A DNA stretch of 64,000 nt. Origin: Vogesella mureinivorans. GTDB taxonomy: Bacteria > Pseudomonadota > Gammaproteobacteria > Burkholderiales > Chromobacteriaceae. The notes beneath the pieces were generated by a model. It worked only from the letters and a program-made list of their open reading frames with translations. It made no database searches and had not been told where the DNA came from. This document shows, one piece after another, positions 46,887 through 55,789 of this stretch. Where the stretch lies: assembly GCF_007644035.1 (NCBI RefSeq), contig NZ_VMTV02001001.1, positions 46,910 to 110,909 of the forward strand, in the 5' to 3' direction. The translations under genes were made by a program, and so were the position numbers. Each line of letters starts with the position of its first letter. The first letter of the stretch is position 1.

Positions 46887-47778
46887 TGCCCAGTATCCGC
46901 AGCAGCAGCGCGCTGCTGTCGCTACCCGGCAGGCGGGGTGTCAGCCGGTGCGCGGCCACCGGCACAAACACGGCCTTGATGTCCTCCGGCAGCACATGGT
47001 CGCGGCCATCCAGCAGCGCCCAGGCGCGTGCTGCGGCCAACAAGGCCAGGCCGGCACGCGGGCTCAGGCCATGCAAAAACAGCTCGGGCTGGCGCGTGGC
47101 CTGCAGCAGCGCCAGCACATAGCCGGCCAGCGCAGGCGACACATGCAGGCTGGCCGCCTGCTGCTGCAGCTGTAGCAAATCAGCCGCACTCAGCGCGGCA
47201 GTCAGCTTGTGCATGACCTGGCGGCGGTCGCCGCCTTGCAGCAGCTTCAGCTCGGCGTCGGCCGGCGGGTAGCCCAGCGAGACGCGCATCAGGAAGCGGT
47301 CCAGCTGCGACTCGGGCAAGGGGAAGGTGCCGCGCTGGCCATCCGGGTTCTGCGTGGCAATCACAAAGAACGGCTCGGGCAGCGCATGCGTCGCGCCATC
47401 GGCGGACACCTGGTGCTCCTCCATGGCTTCCAGCAGCGCGGACTGTACTTTGGGCGAGGCGCGGTTGATTTCATCGGCCAGCAATAGCTGTGAAAACACC
47501 GGCCCGGGGCGGAACTCGAAGCGCCCTTCCCCCGGCAAAAACACGCTGCCGCCCAGCACATCGGCCGGCAGCAAGTCGCTGGTGAACTGCACGCGGCGAT
47601 AGTCCAGGCCCAAGACGGCAGCCAGGCTATGCGCCAGGGTAGTTTTGCCCACGCCGGGCACATCCTCGATCAGCAGGTGGCCACCGGCCAGCAAACACGC
47701 CAGCGCCAGCCGGGTTTGCTGTGGTTTCCCCAATATCAAGGCATTAAGTTGACGATACGCAAAGGTGATGGATTGCAT
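46870..47778 (-). CDS. MoxR-family AAA+ ATPase
   Basis: The 302-residue ATPase has Walker A EDVPGVGKTTLAHSLA, Walker B LLADEINRASPKVQSALLEAMEE and sensor IATQNPDGQRGTFPLPESQLDRF. MoxR ATPases act as chaperones in assembling partner proteins, typically DUF58 or VWA proteins encoded next to them, as here. It is the first gene of the moxR-DUF58-transglutaminase operon and is divergent from the amidohydrolase gene at 47856. Confidence 0.92.
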   Translation of the reverse strand: MQSITFAYRQLNALILGKPQQTRLALACLLAGGHLLIEDVPGVGKTTLAHSLAAVLGLDYRRVQFTSDLLPADVLGGSVFLPGEGRFEFRPGPVFSQLLLADEINRASPKVQSALLEAMEEHQVSADGATHALPEPFFVIATQNPDGQRGTFPLPESQLDRFLMRVSLGYPPADAELKLLQGGDRRQVMHKLTAALSAADLLQLQQQAASLHVSPALAGYVLALLQATRQPELFLHGLSPRAGLALLAAARAWALLDGRDHVLPEDIKAVFVPVAAHRLTPRLPGSDSSALLLRILGNVALA

Positions 47779-47855
47779 TCGGGCCTGCTTACGCGCACTA
47801 TTTATTAAAAAATCATATATCCCTTTTGCCTCGGCAAAGCAATAAGGAAACGCTT

Positions 47856-48815
47856 GTGCTTAACTGGTTGAAATCTCATATTACCGGCGGTGGGCTTACC
47901 GCCTACATCACCCATAGCGACTGCCTTCAGCACAATATGGGCGTGGGCCACCCGGAATGCCCGGAACGGCTGATCGCCATCAAGGACCAACTGATGGCGT
48001 CGCAAATCTTCGACAGCCTGCAGGAAATCGATGCGCCACAGGTCAGCGAGCAACAGCTGGCCAGGGTGCACCCGCCACATTACGTAGAGTACATCGAGGC
48101 CTGCGCACCGTCGGTCGGTACCTTCCGCGTGGACCCGGACACCGCCATGAACCCCGGCACCCTGCCCGCAGCACTGCGTGCAGCCGGCGCCGTGGTCAAG
48201 GCAGTGGACATGGTGATGAACAAAGAGGCCCCCAATGCCTTCTGCGCCATCCGCCCGCCCGGCCACCACGCCGAAAGCGACAAAGCCATGGGCTTCTGCT
48301 TTTTCAACAATATCGCCGTGGGCATTGCCCACGCCTTGTCGCAGTACCGGCTGGAGCGTGTAGCGGTGGTGGACTTTGACGTACACCACGGCAATGGTAC
48401 CGAAGAAATCTTTCACGACGACCCGCGGGTGATGATGGTGTCCATCTTCCAGCACCCGTTCTACCCCTACAGCGGCGACAACCCCATGGGCAGCAATATG
48501 CACCATGTGCCCATGAAGGCCGGTAGCGGCAGCCGCGAGTTCCGCGAGGCGGTGGAGTATTTGTGGCTGCCGCAGCTGCGCGAGTTCCAGCCGCAGATGA
48601 TTTTCATCTCGGCCGGCTTTGATGCGCACCGCGAAGACGACATGGGCTCGCTAGGCCTGGTAGAGGCCGACTACGAGTGGGTAACACGGCAGCTGATGAT
48701 GGTGGCAGCAGAATGCTGCGAGGGCCGCATCGTATCGGCGCTGGAAGGCGGCTACGACCTGTCGTCGCTGGCACGCAGCGTGGCGGCGCACGTGAAGGTG
48801 CTGTCGGACGGCTAA
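47856..48815 (+). CDS. Histone-deacetylase-like (acetylpolyamine/acetoin-utilisation type) amidohydrolase
   Basis: The 319-residue zinc hydrolase shows the arginase-deacetylase motifs: AIRPPGHHAESDKAMGFCFF, VDFDVHHGNGTEEIF (zinc ligands), ISAGFDAHREDDMG and LEGGYDLSSLA. Bacterial members deacetylate acetylpolyamines or other small amides; the substrate here is not known. The GTG at 47856 is preceded by AAGGAAA at good spacing; a TTG at 47826 is the alternative. Confidence 0.9.
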   Translation: MLNWLKSHITGGGLTAYITHSDCLQHNMGVGHPECPERLIAIKDQLMASQIFDSLQEIDAPQVSEQQLARVHPPHYVEYIEACAPSVGTFRVDPDTAMNPGTLPAALRAAGAVVKAVDMVMNKEAPNAFCAIRPPGHHAESDKAMGFCFFNNIAVGIAHALSQYRLERVAVVDFDVHHGNGTEEIFHDDPRVMMVSIFQHPFYPYSGDNPMGSNMHHVPMKAGSGSREFREAVEYLWLPQLREFQPQMIFISAGFDAHREDDMGSLGLVEADYEWVTRQLMMVAAECCEGRIVSALEGGYDLSSLARSVAAHVKVLSDG

Positions 48816-48841
48816 CCCTGCCCTGCCCGCCATCGCCATGA

Positions 48842-49234
48842 AAAAACCGGCCACCAGGCCTAATGCTAGTCAGTTAGGCGAATGTACCTGACCATCAAGT
48901 AGTAGGACGTGAGTGAAGCGCCCCATCCCGTTGGCGCGAGCCGGACAAAATGGTACGCCCCGGGTTTTAAGACGCCGATTTGTTTGAGCCCCGAGCCGTT
49001 AGCGAGGGGCGAGTTCGGCGGCGCCTGGGGCGTGGCATTTTGGCCGGGATTTCGAGCAGCCCCGGGTTGCGGGGGAATGAAAAGGGGGCGGCAATCCGCC
49101 CCCTTTCCCGTTTGCCGGGCGGAACCGGCATGTAAATATTGTCCGCGTAGCGGACACACTAGCACTGGTCAACGAAACAAACCCCATGCCAGTCAGCGTT
49201 AACTGACTGGCATTAGCCACCAGGCCGGTTTTGA
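48842..49234. repeat. Inserted repeat-like element between converging genes
   Basis: The 444-bp space 48816-49259 holds no credible gene. Outer arms AAAACCGGCC (48842-48851 region) and GGCCGGTTTT (near 49225-49234), plus TAATGC-AGTCAG and CTGACTGGCATTA, suggest a converging terminator split by an insert of about 310 bp. ATGCYAGTCAG flanks both ends as a direct repeat. The insert is GC-rich, with hairpin GGGGGCGG/CCGCCCCC (49085-49104) and GAGCCCCGAGCCGTTAGCGA-like text that resembles dispersed proteobacterial repeats. Confidence 0.5.
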
Positions 49235-49259
49235 CTTGTTCGCCGCATCAGCCCTGCGA

Positions 49260-49757
49260 TCACCCCCGCCGCCACTGCGGGTGGCGCCAGTACACCCAGC
49301 GCTGGCGCCAGCGCGGCAGATGGTCTAGGAACACGCGGCCGGCCAGGTGGTCCAGCTCGTGCTGGATGGCAGCGGCCTGAAAATCGCAGGCAGTCAGGGT
49401 AAAAGGTTGGCCGCAGCGGTCTAGCGCGGCCAACTCGATCACTTCGGCACGGGCAATACTGGCACGGTAGCCCGGCAAGCTCAGGCAGCCTTCCTTGCCG
49501 CGTACACTGCCGCGCTGCGCCACGATGCGCGGGTTGATCATCACCAGCGGGGCATTGCGCCCGTCGCTGACATCCACCACCGCCACGGCCAGCGCCTCGC
49601 CCAGCTGGTTGGCCGCCATACCCACACCGTTGCGGGTGGCGTACAGCGTATGCAGCAAGTCATCCACCAGAGACTGCACCTGACTGACATCGTTTACCGG
49701 CATCGCCTGGCGGCGCAGGCTGGGGTCACTCAGGGGCAGAATCGGGCGAATGGTCAT
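49260..49757 (-). CDS. def: Peptide deformylase
   Basis: The 165-residue metalloenzyme removes formyl groups from new proteins. The three motifs are present: GVGMAANQLG, EGCLSLPGY (Cys metal ligand) and QHELDHLAG (two His ligands and catalytic Glu). The C-terminus has a short Trp/Arg-rich tail. No fmt gene is adjacent, so it may be a second deformylase. It is three bases after plsY and probably in the same operon. Confidence 0.93.
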   Translation of the reverse strand: MTIRPILPLSDPSLRRQAMPVNDVSQVQSLVDDLLHTLYATRNGVGMAANQLGEALAVAVVDVSDGRNAPLVMINPRIVAQRGSVRGKEGCLSLPGYRASIARAEVIELAALDRCGQPFTLTACDFQAAAIQHELDHLAGRVFLDHLPRWRQRWVYWRHPQWRRG

Positions 49758-49760
49758 GGC

Positions 49761-50393
49761 TCAGGGCTGGTTTTTGTCTCCCGGCTCGGCTTGGCCAATT
49801 TTGTCTTCCTGGCCGGTCAACAGGTTTATCAGGTTGGATTTATGGCGATGGATCACCAGAATCGCAATGATAATGCTGGTGCCCCAGAACACACTTTGCG
49901 GCCCGACAATAAAGAACGCATAAACCGGCACCAGCACGCAGGCCACAATGGCAGACAGCGATGAAATCTTCACCACAAACGCCATGAAGAGCCAGGTGGC
50001 CAGTGCGGCCAAGGCCAGCCAGCCGCTAAACGCTGCCAGCACGCCCACGGCCGTGGCCACGCCCTTGCCACCCTTGAAGCCAAAAAACACCGGCCACATA
50101 TGGCCCGCCAGCACCGCCAGGCCGGCCATGGCCACCGCCTGCTCGCCCAGGCCATAAGCCGGGCCGAACTGCTGCACCAGCAGCACCGCCACCCAGCCTT
50201 TGAGGCCGTCACCCAGCAAGGTCAGTGCAGCGGCCAGCTTTTTGCCAGAGCGCAGTACATTGGTGGCGCCGGGGTTTTTGGAGCCGTAAGTACGCGGATC
50301 GGCCATGCCCATCAGCTTGGTTACGATCACGGCAAAAGACAGGGAGCCAATCAGATAGGCACCCAAAATAAAGGCAAACGCTGTTGTGGTCAT
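49761..50393 (-). CDS. plsY: Glycerol-3-phosphate acyltransferase PlsY
   Basis: The 210-residue membrane protein with about five helices has GSLSFAVI, GSKNPGATNVLRSGKK and FFGFKGGKGVATAVGV, the three PlsY motifs. It transfers acyl groups from acyl phosphate to glycerol 3-phosphate in phospholipid synthesis. It is divergent from folB, a common betaproteobacterial layout. Confidence 0.95.
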   Translation of the reverse strand: MTTTAFAFILGAYLIGSLSFAVIVTKLMGMADPRTYGSKNPGATNVLRSGKKLAAALTLLGDGLKGWVAVLLVQQFGPAYGLGEQAVAMAGLAVLAGHMWPVFFGFKGGKGVATAVGVLAAFSGWLALAALATWLFMAFVVKISSLSAIVACVLVPVYAFFIVGPQSVFWGTSIIIAILVIHRHKSNLINLLTGQEDKIGQAEPGDKNQP

Positions 50394-50461
50394 GGCTTAT
50401 CCACTAGAATACAAGGCTTGGCATTTTACGGTATCGGGCAACAAACCCAAAGCCCGCAACG

Positions 50462-50821
50462 ATGGACATTATCTTTTTGCGCGAAGTGCGCGCCGACACA
50501 GTGATCGGCGTATACGACTGGGAGCGTACCGCGCCCCAGACGGTGCTGCTGGATATCGAGTACGGCATCCCCAGCGAAGTAGCCTGCCACAGTGACGATA
50601 TTGGCGACACCATTCACTACGGCGAAGTCGTCGAACGCGTACGCGCCTCGCTGGCGGCGCAGCATTTCTTGCTGATCGAAGCGCTGGCCGAACACATTGC
50701 CAGCATCGTGCGCGACGAATTTGGCGCGCCGTGGGTACGCGTAGCCGTCACCAAGCTGAACATCCTGCCGGATGTCAAACACGTGGGCGTGATGATAGAG
50801 CGCGGCCACCGCCCGCACTAA
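50462..50821 (+). CDS. folB: Dihydroneopterin aldolase
   Basis: The 119-residue folate-pathway enzyme has VRADTVIGVYDWERTAPQTV and IHYGEVVERVRASL with LIEALAEHIASIV, typical of FolB. It converts dihydroneopterin to 6-hydroxymethyl-dihydropterin. It ends 14 bases before a strong hairpin made of two uptake-like motifs. Confidence 0.95.
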   Translation: MDIIFLREVRADTVIGVYDWERTAPQTVLLDIEYGIPSEVACHSDDIGDTIHYGEVVERVRASLAAQHFLLIEALAEHIASIVRDEFGAPWVRVAVTKLNILPDVKHVGVMIERGHRPH

Positions 50822-50835
50822 GCCACCTGCCAGAC

Positions 50836-50879
50836 AAGACAATGCGGCCAACCTGGTAACAGGTTGGCCGCATTGTCTT
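50836..50879. terminator. 20-bp perfect hairpin built from an inverted pair of the uptake-like motif
   Basis: AAGACAATGCGGCCAACCTG is followed after GTAA by its exact reverse complement. It lies between converging folB and the globin gene. No clear T-run, but stem strength suggests transcription stop for both genes. GCGGCCAAC is at 50844-50852 and GTTGGCCGC at 50863-50871. Confidence 0.8.
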
Positions 50880-50903
50880 ATCCCGTATGCCGTCAGGGCA
50901 TGC

Positions 50904-51293
50904 TCAGGCGTCTTCGCGGTTCCGCATGAAGTCGGCGGTATTGTAAAACGCCTCGATCAGCTTGGCTTTCAGCCAGTCTTCGCACACCAGCTCGTTGACC
51001 GCCTGCGTCATGCACTGCATCCATTGGTCGCGCGCCACACTATCTACGGCAAACGGCATATGGCGCATGCGCAAACGCGGGTGGCCAAAGGTATCCATGA
51101 ACAGCGGCGGGCCGCCCAGCCAGCCGGACAGAAACATATACAGCTTCTCGCGCGAGCCCGCCAGGTCGGCCGGATGCATATCGCGCAGGCTTTTTACCGA
51201 CGGGTCGGTATCCATGATGTCGTAGAAGCGGTCGGTCAGCCAGCGCACCACGCCAGCGCCGCCCAGCAGCTCGTAAGGGGTCATTTCCTGCAT
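50904..51293 (-). CDS. Group 2 truncated haemoglobin
   Basis: The 129-residue protein has the trHbO layout: TPYELLGGAGVVRWLTDRFYDIM (B10 Tyr), FLSGWLGGPPLFMDTFGHP, RMRHMPF with the proximal haem His, and the conserved Trp in DQWMQCM. Such globins bind O2 or peroxide; a role in oxidative or nitrosative stress is inferred. I chose ATG 51293 because AGGAA lies upstream at normal spacing; a TTG at 51308 is the alternative. Confidence 0.92.
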   Translation of the reverse strand: MQEMTPYELLGGAGVVRWLTDRFYDIMDTDPSVKSLRDMHPADLAGSREKLYMFLSGWLGGPPLFMDTFGHPRLRMRHMPFAVDSVARDQWMQCMTQAVNELVCEDWLKAKLIEAFYNTADFMRNREDA

Positions 51294-51392
51294 GATGGTT
51301 TCCTGCAAAACAAGGGCTGCATGGTAGCACGGCGGCTATGGCCTACCCTGCCCCACATCAATAAAACCGGTGCGATCAAGCTGGCGCGCACG

Positions 51393-52649
51393 CTAGCCGT
51401 GCAAAAACGGGAAAGCGATCTCCGGCACCTGCCCGCTCATCAGCTGCGCCAGCGCACGGCCAGAGCCGGGGCCTTCGGTCCAGCCCAGCGTACCGTGGCC
51501 GGTATTAAGCCACAGATTGCTGTAACGATAGCGGCCGATCAGCGGCACATTGCCGGGCGAGGCCGGGCGCAGGCCGGTCCAGAACTGCGCGGCGTCCCAG
51601 TGGCAGGCATCGGGAAACAGCTGCTGCGTGCGCCGTACCAGCGCCGCGCAGCGCACCGGGTTCAGGTGGCTGCTGTAGCCCGACAGCTCGGCGGTACCGG
51701 CCACACGCAGCGTATCCCCCAGGCGCGAAAACACCAGCTTGTGCGACTCGTCGGTAATGCTCACCTGCGGCCCGCTAGCCGCATCGCGCAGCGGCAGGGT
51801 AGCCGAGTAGCCCTTGGCCGGGTACACCGCAATGTGGTGGCCCAGCTGCGCCAGCAATAGCGGGGTATGGCTGCCTAGCGCCAGCACATAGGCGTCGGCC
51901 TGCAGCGTATCAAAGCGGCCATCCGCACCGGTAAGCGATACGCCGGCAATGCGCCCGCCCTGCGGCTGCAAGGCATTGATGCGCGTTTGCCAGGCAAACT
52001 GCACGCCCGCATCGGCGCAGGCCGCCGCCAGCTGGCAGGTAAACTGGTGCACGTCGCCGGATTCATCGCTCTCGCACCAGGTAGCGGCCAACAGCTGCGG
52101 GGCGATGGCGGCCAGCGCCGGCTCGCGCGCTACCGCGTCGTCTACCGACACCACGCGGCGCGTTACGCCCTCGGCGGCCAACAGCTTGCAGGCGGCCAGC
52201 GCGTGCTCTACCTCCTGGCGGCTGAATAGCAAGGCCAGGATACCCTGCTGGCGGTGGGCGTACTGTAGCGGTAGCTGCTGGCGCAGCTGGGCGAAAGTCT
52301 GCTGGCTATAGCGCCCCAACGCCACCATATGGCGCAGGTTGGCCGCATGGCGGCCGGGCAGGCATTCACGCAAGAACTGCAGCGCCCAGCGCCACTGTGC
52401 CGGGTCCAGATGCGGGCGGAACCACAGCGGCGCATCCTCGCGCAGCATCCAGCGCAGCACGCGCCACGGCGTGGACGGGTGCGCCCACGGCTCGGACTGG
52501 CTAACCGAAATCTGCCCGCCATTGGCAAAGCTGGTCTCGCGGGCGGGGCCGCTGGCACGGTCCACTACCACCACCTCATGCCCTGCCTGGCGTAAAAACC
52601 ACGCGGTGGAAATACCGATAATGCCGGCACCCAGTATGGCAACCTTCAT
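51393..52649 (-). CDS. dadA: D-amino acid dehydrogenase, small subunit
   Basis: The 418-residue flavoenzyme has the FAD-binding GAGIIGISTAWFLRQAG, VVVDRASGPARETSFANGGQIS, YPAKGYSATLPL, and the C-terminal NLWLNTGHGTLGWTEGPGSG. It oxidises D-amino acids (typically D-alanine) to oxo-acids for the respiratory chain. ATG 52649 gives MKVAILGAGIIG; frames reaching 52748 are unsupported. No dadX racemase gene is nearby. Confidence 0.93.
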   Translation of the reverse strand: MKVAILGAGIIGISTAWFLRQAGHEVVVVDRASGPARETSFANGGQISVSQSEPWAHPSTPWRVLRWMLREDAPLWFRPHLDPAQWRWALQFLRECLPGRHAANLRHMVALGRYSQQTFAQLRQQLPLQYAHRQQGILALLFSRQEVEHALAACKLLAAEGVTRRVVSVDDAVAREPALAAIAPQLLAATWCESDESGDVHQFTCQLAAACADAGVQFAWQTRINALQPQGGRIAGVSLTGADGRFDTLQADAYVLALGSHTPLLLAQLGHHIAVYPAKGYSATLPLRDAASGPQVSITDESHKLVFSRLGDTLRVAGTAELSGYSSHLNPVRCAALVRRTQQLFPDACHWDAAQFWTGLRPASPGNVPLIGRYRYSNLWLNTGHGTLGWTEGPGSGRALAQLMSGQVPEIAFPFLHG

Positions 52650-52744
52650 TTCACCCCCTGGCACACAAGAAAAAAGGCCCACAAGGGGCCTTGCCGGCAA
52701 GCATGGTAAAGCGATGCAGGCAGCATGCCAAGCTGCCGCAAACG

Positions 52745-53602
52745 TCAAGCCTTGCGGCGCGCCAGCTCGTACACGGTTTTGCCGCGCAGGGCAAAATACT
52801 CCGAGGCGAAATAGAAGTTTTCCGAATGGCCGACAAACAGCAGGCCGTGCGGCTTGATCAGCGGGTAAAACTTTTTCAGCACGGCAAACTGCGTGTCGCG
52901 GTCGAAATAGATCATCACATTGCGGCAGAACAGCGCGTCGAACTGTTTACGCATTGGCCAGTTGTTGTGCACCAGGTTCAGCTGGCTAAAGGTAATCATA
53001 TTGCGCAGCTGCGCTTTGGCCTGGTAGTTGCCATCCGGCAGCTTGTCGAAATAGCGCGCCGCATAGCCCGCAGGCAGCTTGGTGATTTTGTCGGCGCTGT
53101 AAATGCCCTTGCGGCCAACCTCCAGCACGCTAGTATCCAGGTCGGTAGCCAGAATGCTGATATTGCCGCGCCCGCCCAGCGCTTCCAGCGCGGTCATGGC
53201 GATGGAGTACGGCTCTTCACCGGTGGACGATGCCGCGCACCAGATACTGATTTCCTGCCCGGTGGGCAGGGTTTTCAGGTACTCGGCCAACATGTGGAAG
53301 TGGTGTTCTTCACGGAAGAAGAACGTCAGGTTGGTCGTCAGCGCGTTGACGAACAGCTCGAACTCGCGCTTGCCGCCAGCGCTTTGCAAAAAATCCACGT
53401 AGGCGGCAAAACCATCCAGCTTCAGCTCGCGGATGCGGCGCACCAGGCGGCCATACACCATATCTTTCTTAGTGGGGTTGAGCGAAATGCCTGCTTCTTT
53501 GTAAATCAGCTGCCGTACACGTTCGAAATCCTGTTCACTGAACGCAAACTCGCGGGTGAACTCCACCTTGGGCAACACGATGGGCGGAATCTTGTTATGC
53601 AT
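52745..53602 (-). CDS. cheR: CheR-type chemotaxis protein methyltransferase
   Basis: The 285-residue protein has a helical N-domain (FSEQDFERVRQLIYKEAGISL) and SAM domain with NLTFFFREEHHF, WCAASSTGEEPYSIAM, CRNVMIYFDRDTQ and FVGHSENF, the CheR signature set. It methylates Glu residues of chemoreceptors. No cheB, cheA or cheW is adjacent; it may work with a system encoded elsewhere. A GTG or other start further upstream is unlikely. Confidence 0.93.
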   Translation of the reverse strand: MHNKIPPIVLPKVEFTREFAFSEQDFERVRQLIYKEAGISLNPTKKDMVYGRLVRRIRELKLDGFAAYVDFLQSAGGKREFELFVNALTTNLTFFFREEHHFHMLAEYLKTLPTGQEISIWCAASSTGEEPYSIAMTALEALGGRGNISILATDLDTSVLEVGRKGIYSADKITKLPAGYAARYFDKLPDGNYQAKAQLRNMITFSQLNLVHNNWPMRKQFDALFCRNVMIYFDRDTQFAVLKKFYPLIKPHGLLFVGHSENFYFASEYFALRGKTVYELARRKA

Positions 53603-53620
53603 GATGTCTCTCCGCAAAAG

Positions 53621-53646
53621 CAAAACCCGGGCAAGACCCGGGTTTG
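53621..53646 (-). terminator. Terminator after erpA
   Basis: AAACCCGGG and CCCGGGTTT form a 9-bp stem with a 5-base loop; on the minus strand it is followed by TTTT. It lies 22 bases after the erpA stop and before cheR. Confidence 0.8.
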
Positions 53647-53667
53647 TGCATGAGGCAACGCTCGGGC

Positions 53668-54018
53668 TTATACCGAAAAGGACGAGCCGCAGCCACAAGT
53701 GGTTTGCGCATTCGGGTTGCGAATCACAAACTGGGAACCTTCCAGGCTTTCCTGGTAATCGATCTCTGCACCTACCAGATACTGGTAGCTCATCGGGTCG
53801 ACCAGGAAGGTTACGCCAGCGCGCTCAATAGCGGTATCGTCTTCATTGGCGATTTCGTCAAATGTAAAACCGTACTGGAAGCCGGAGCAGCCGCCACCGG
53901 TAACGAAAACGCGCAGTTTCAGATCCGGGTTGCCTTCTTCGGCCACCAGGTCACGCACCTTGTCGCAAGCGCTGTTGGTAAAGTTGATCGGGGACGGGGT
54001 TTCGGTAGCAGCAGTCAT
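53668..54018 (-). CDS. erpA: Iron-sulfur cluster insertion protein ErpA
   Basis: The 116-residue A-type carrier has three cysteines in the order [11 protein letters not shown] and [11 protein letters not shown] at the C-terminus, which carry a 2Fe-2S or 4Fe-4S cluster for delivery to apo-enzymes such as IspG. ATG at 54018 gives [11 protein letters not shown] palindrome resembling the IscR type 1 operator lies 45 bases upstream. Confidence 0.95.
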   Translation of the reverse strand: MTAATETPSPINFTNSACDKVRDLVAEEGNPDLKLRVFVTGGGCSGFQYGFTFDEIANEDDTAIERAGVTFLVDPMSYQYLVGAEIDYQESLEGSQFVIRNPNAQTTCGCGSSFSV

Positions 54019-54062
54019 CTCACAAGCCTTTCGGTACAAGGACGGGCCGCGCCAGCGGCCCT

Positions 54063-54087
54063 TCATCCTACTATTTTAGTAGGATAT
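54063..54087 (-). promoter_or_regulatory. Putative IscR-type operator upstream of erpA
   Basis: ATATCCTACTAAAATAGTAGGATG on the minus strand fits the IscR type 1 layout (ATA-n3-GACT-n5-AGTC-n3-TAT), with the half-site Gs replaced symmetrically by T (TACT/AGTA). It also contains a TAAAAT that could serve as -10. In E. coli erpA belongs to the IscR regulon. Alternative: a simple hairpin ending argC. Confidence 0.4.
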
Positions 54088-54112
54088 TGGGCCGACTGGC
54101 GAGTTTTCAACA

Positions 54113-55156
54113 TCAAGGCAGCAGCGGCACGATATTCAGGCCGGCGTTTTCCGGCTGGCCAAACATCAGGTTCATTACCTGTACCGCCTGGCCGGAGGCG
54201 CCTTTGACCAGATTATCTTCTACCACCAGAATCACCAGCAAGTCACCATTGCCAGGGCGGTGCACGGCGATACGTGCCGTGTTGGCACCGCGCACCGAGC
54301 GGGTTTCCGGGCAGCTACCCGCGGGCAGCACATCCACAAACGGCTCACTGGCAAAGCGCTGCTCGAACAGCTGCTGGTAATCCACATCACGGCCTCCCGG
54401 CTTCAGGCGGGCGTAGATGGTGGAGTGAATGCCGCGGATCATCGGCGTGAGGTGCGGCACAAAGGTCAGCTTGACCGGCGCACCGTGGATAGCCGACAGA
54501 CCCTGCTCGATTTCCGGGCTGTGACGGTGGCCTTTCACACCGTAGGCCTTGAAGTTATCGCTGGATTCGGCAAACAGGGTACCTACCTCGGCTTTACGGC
54601 CGGCACCGGATACGCCGGACTTGCAGTCGGCGATCAGGGTATCGGTTTCGATGTACTGCTTGCCACCTTCCAGCAGCGGCAACAGGCCCAGCTGTACCGA
54701 CGTCGGGTAGCAGCCCGCCATGCCGATCAGACGCGCCTGCTGGATCGCCTCGCGGTTGACCTCGGGCAGGCCGTATACCGCCTCGGCCAGCAGGTCGGTG
54801 CAGCTGTGCTCCATGGCGTACCACTGGGCAAACACTGCCGGGTCTTTCAGGCGGAAGTCTGCAGCCAGGTCGATCACCTTCACGCCGGCCTCCAGCAGCT
54901 CGCGCGCCTGCGCCATGGCCACACCATGCGGGGTGGCAAAGAACACTACGTCGCAAGCTTTCAGGTCGGTTTCGTCGGGCGTACTGAACGCCACATCCAC
55001 ACGGCCACGCAGGCTGGGGAACATCTCGGCCACTTTCATGCCGGCTTCCTTGCGCGACGTTACCGCCACAACCTGTGCACCCGGATGGTTGGCCAACAAA
55101 CGCAACAGCTCGACACCGGTGTAACCGGTACCGCCGACAATGCCCACCTTGATCAT
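54113..55156 (-). CDS. argC: N-acetyl-gamma-glutamyl-phosphate reductase
   Basis: The 347-residue arginine-biosynthesis enzyme has the NADP loop [28 protein letters not shown], catalytic Cys in [11 protein letters not shown] and [11 protein letters not shown]. It reduces N-acetyl-glutamyl phosphate to the semialdehyde. ATG 55156 follows GAGGAG (minus-strand GGAGCC region) and gives [11 protein letters not shown]. Confidence 0.95.
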   Translation of the reverse strand: MIKVGIVGGTGYTGVELLRLLANHPGAQVVAVTSRKEAGMKVAEMFPSLRGRVDVAFSTPDETDLKACDVVFFATPHGVAMAQARELLEAGVKVIDLAADFRLKDPAVFAQWYAMEHSCTDLLAEAVYGLPEVNREAIQQARLIGMAGCYPTSVQLGLLPLLEGGKQYIETDTLIADCKSGVSGAGRKAEVGTLFAESSDNFKAYGVKGHRHSPEIEQGLSAIHGAPVKLTFVPHLTPMIRGIHSTIYARLKPGGRDVDYQQLFEQRFASEPFVDVLPAGSCPETRSVRGANTARIAVHRPGNGDLLVILVVEDNLVKGASGQAVQVMNLMFGQPENAGLNIVPLLP

Positions 55157-55330
55157 GCGAGGCTCCTCTGGATATAAAAAAATGTCGCAAAGGCGACATG
55201 GTAAGGAGTGCTGCAGCGCAATGCAACCGGCAAAACCGGCTGCCACACGCCCTGCCCCGTATCCGCACCCGCGCAGCAGCAAGCCGGCCTGCTGGTGGCA
55301 AGGCGTAGCAGTTTCTGCCAGAGACAAAAG

Positions 55331-55361
55331 AAAAAAGCCACCGCGAACGGTGGCTTTTTTT
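55331..55361 (-). terminator. Terminator after rplM-rpsI
   Basis: AAAGCCACCG and CGGTGGCTTT pair around a 4-base loop, with T-run on both strands. It lies 17 bases after the rpsI stop on the minus strand. Confidence 0.9.
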
Positions 55362-55378
55362 GTCTCGCAACAAGCAAA

Positions 55379-55771
55379 TTAACGCTTGGAGAACTGCTTG
55401 CGACGACGTGCTTTGCGCAGACCCACTTTTTTACGTTCCACTTCACGGGCATCGCGAGTAACGAAGCCGGCGTGGGACAGAGTAGGTTTCAGCTCGGCGC
55501 TGAAGTCGATCAGGGCGCGGGTGATACCGTGACGGATGGCACCAGCTTGGCCGGTTTCACCGCCGCCGTTCACGTTAACCATGATGTCGAAAGACTCCAG
55601 GTGCTCGGTGATTTGCAGTGGTTGACGGATAACCATGCGACCGGTTTCGCGAGCGAAATACTGGTCAACTGGTTTGCCGTTAACGATGATCTGGCCGGAG
55701 CCTTTTTGCATGAACACACGAGCTACGGAGCTCTTGCGACGGCCGGTACCGTAGTAGTATTTACCGTTCAT
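55379..55771 (-). CDS. rpsI: 30S ribosomal protein uS9
   Basis: The 130-residue protein has [44 protein letters not shown], and the basic tail [18 protein letters not shown], whose end contacts the P-site tRNA. It is 18 bases after rplM, in the conserved pair. Confidence 0.98.
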   Translation of the reverse strand: MNGKYYYGTGRRKSSVARVFMQKGSGQIIVNGKPVDQYFARETGRMVIRQPLQITEHLESFDIMVNVNGGGETGQAGAIRHGITRALIDFSAELKPTLSHAGFVTRDAREVERKKVGLRKARRRKQFSKR

Positions 55772-55789
55772 CTATACTTGCCTCAGAAA

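Noticed and set aside
48909-49202. A 97-residue frame in the element between the deacetylase-like gene and def
   Set aside because: It lies wholly in repeat-like DNA with hairpins, has no ribosome site and resembles spurious frames seen in such repeats.
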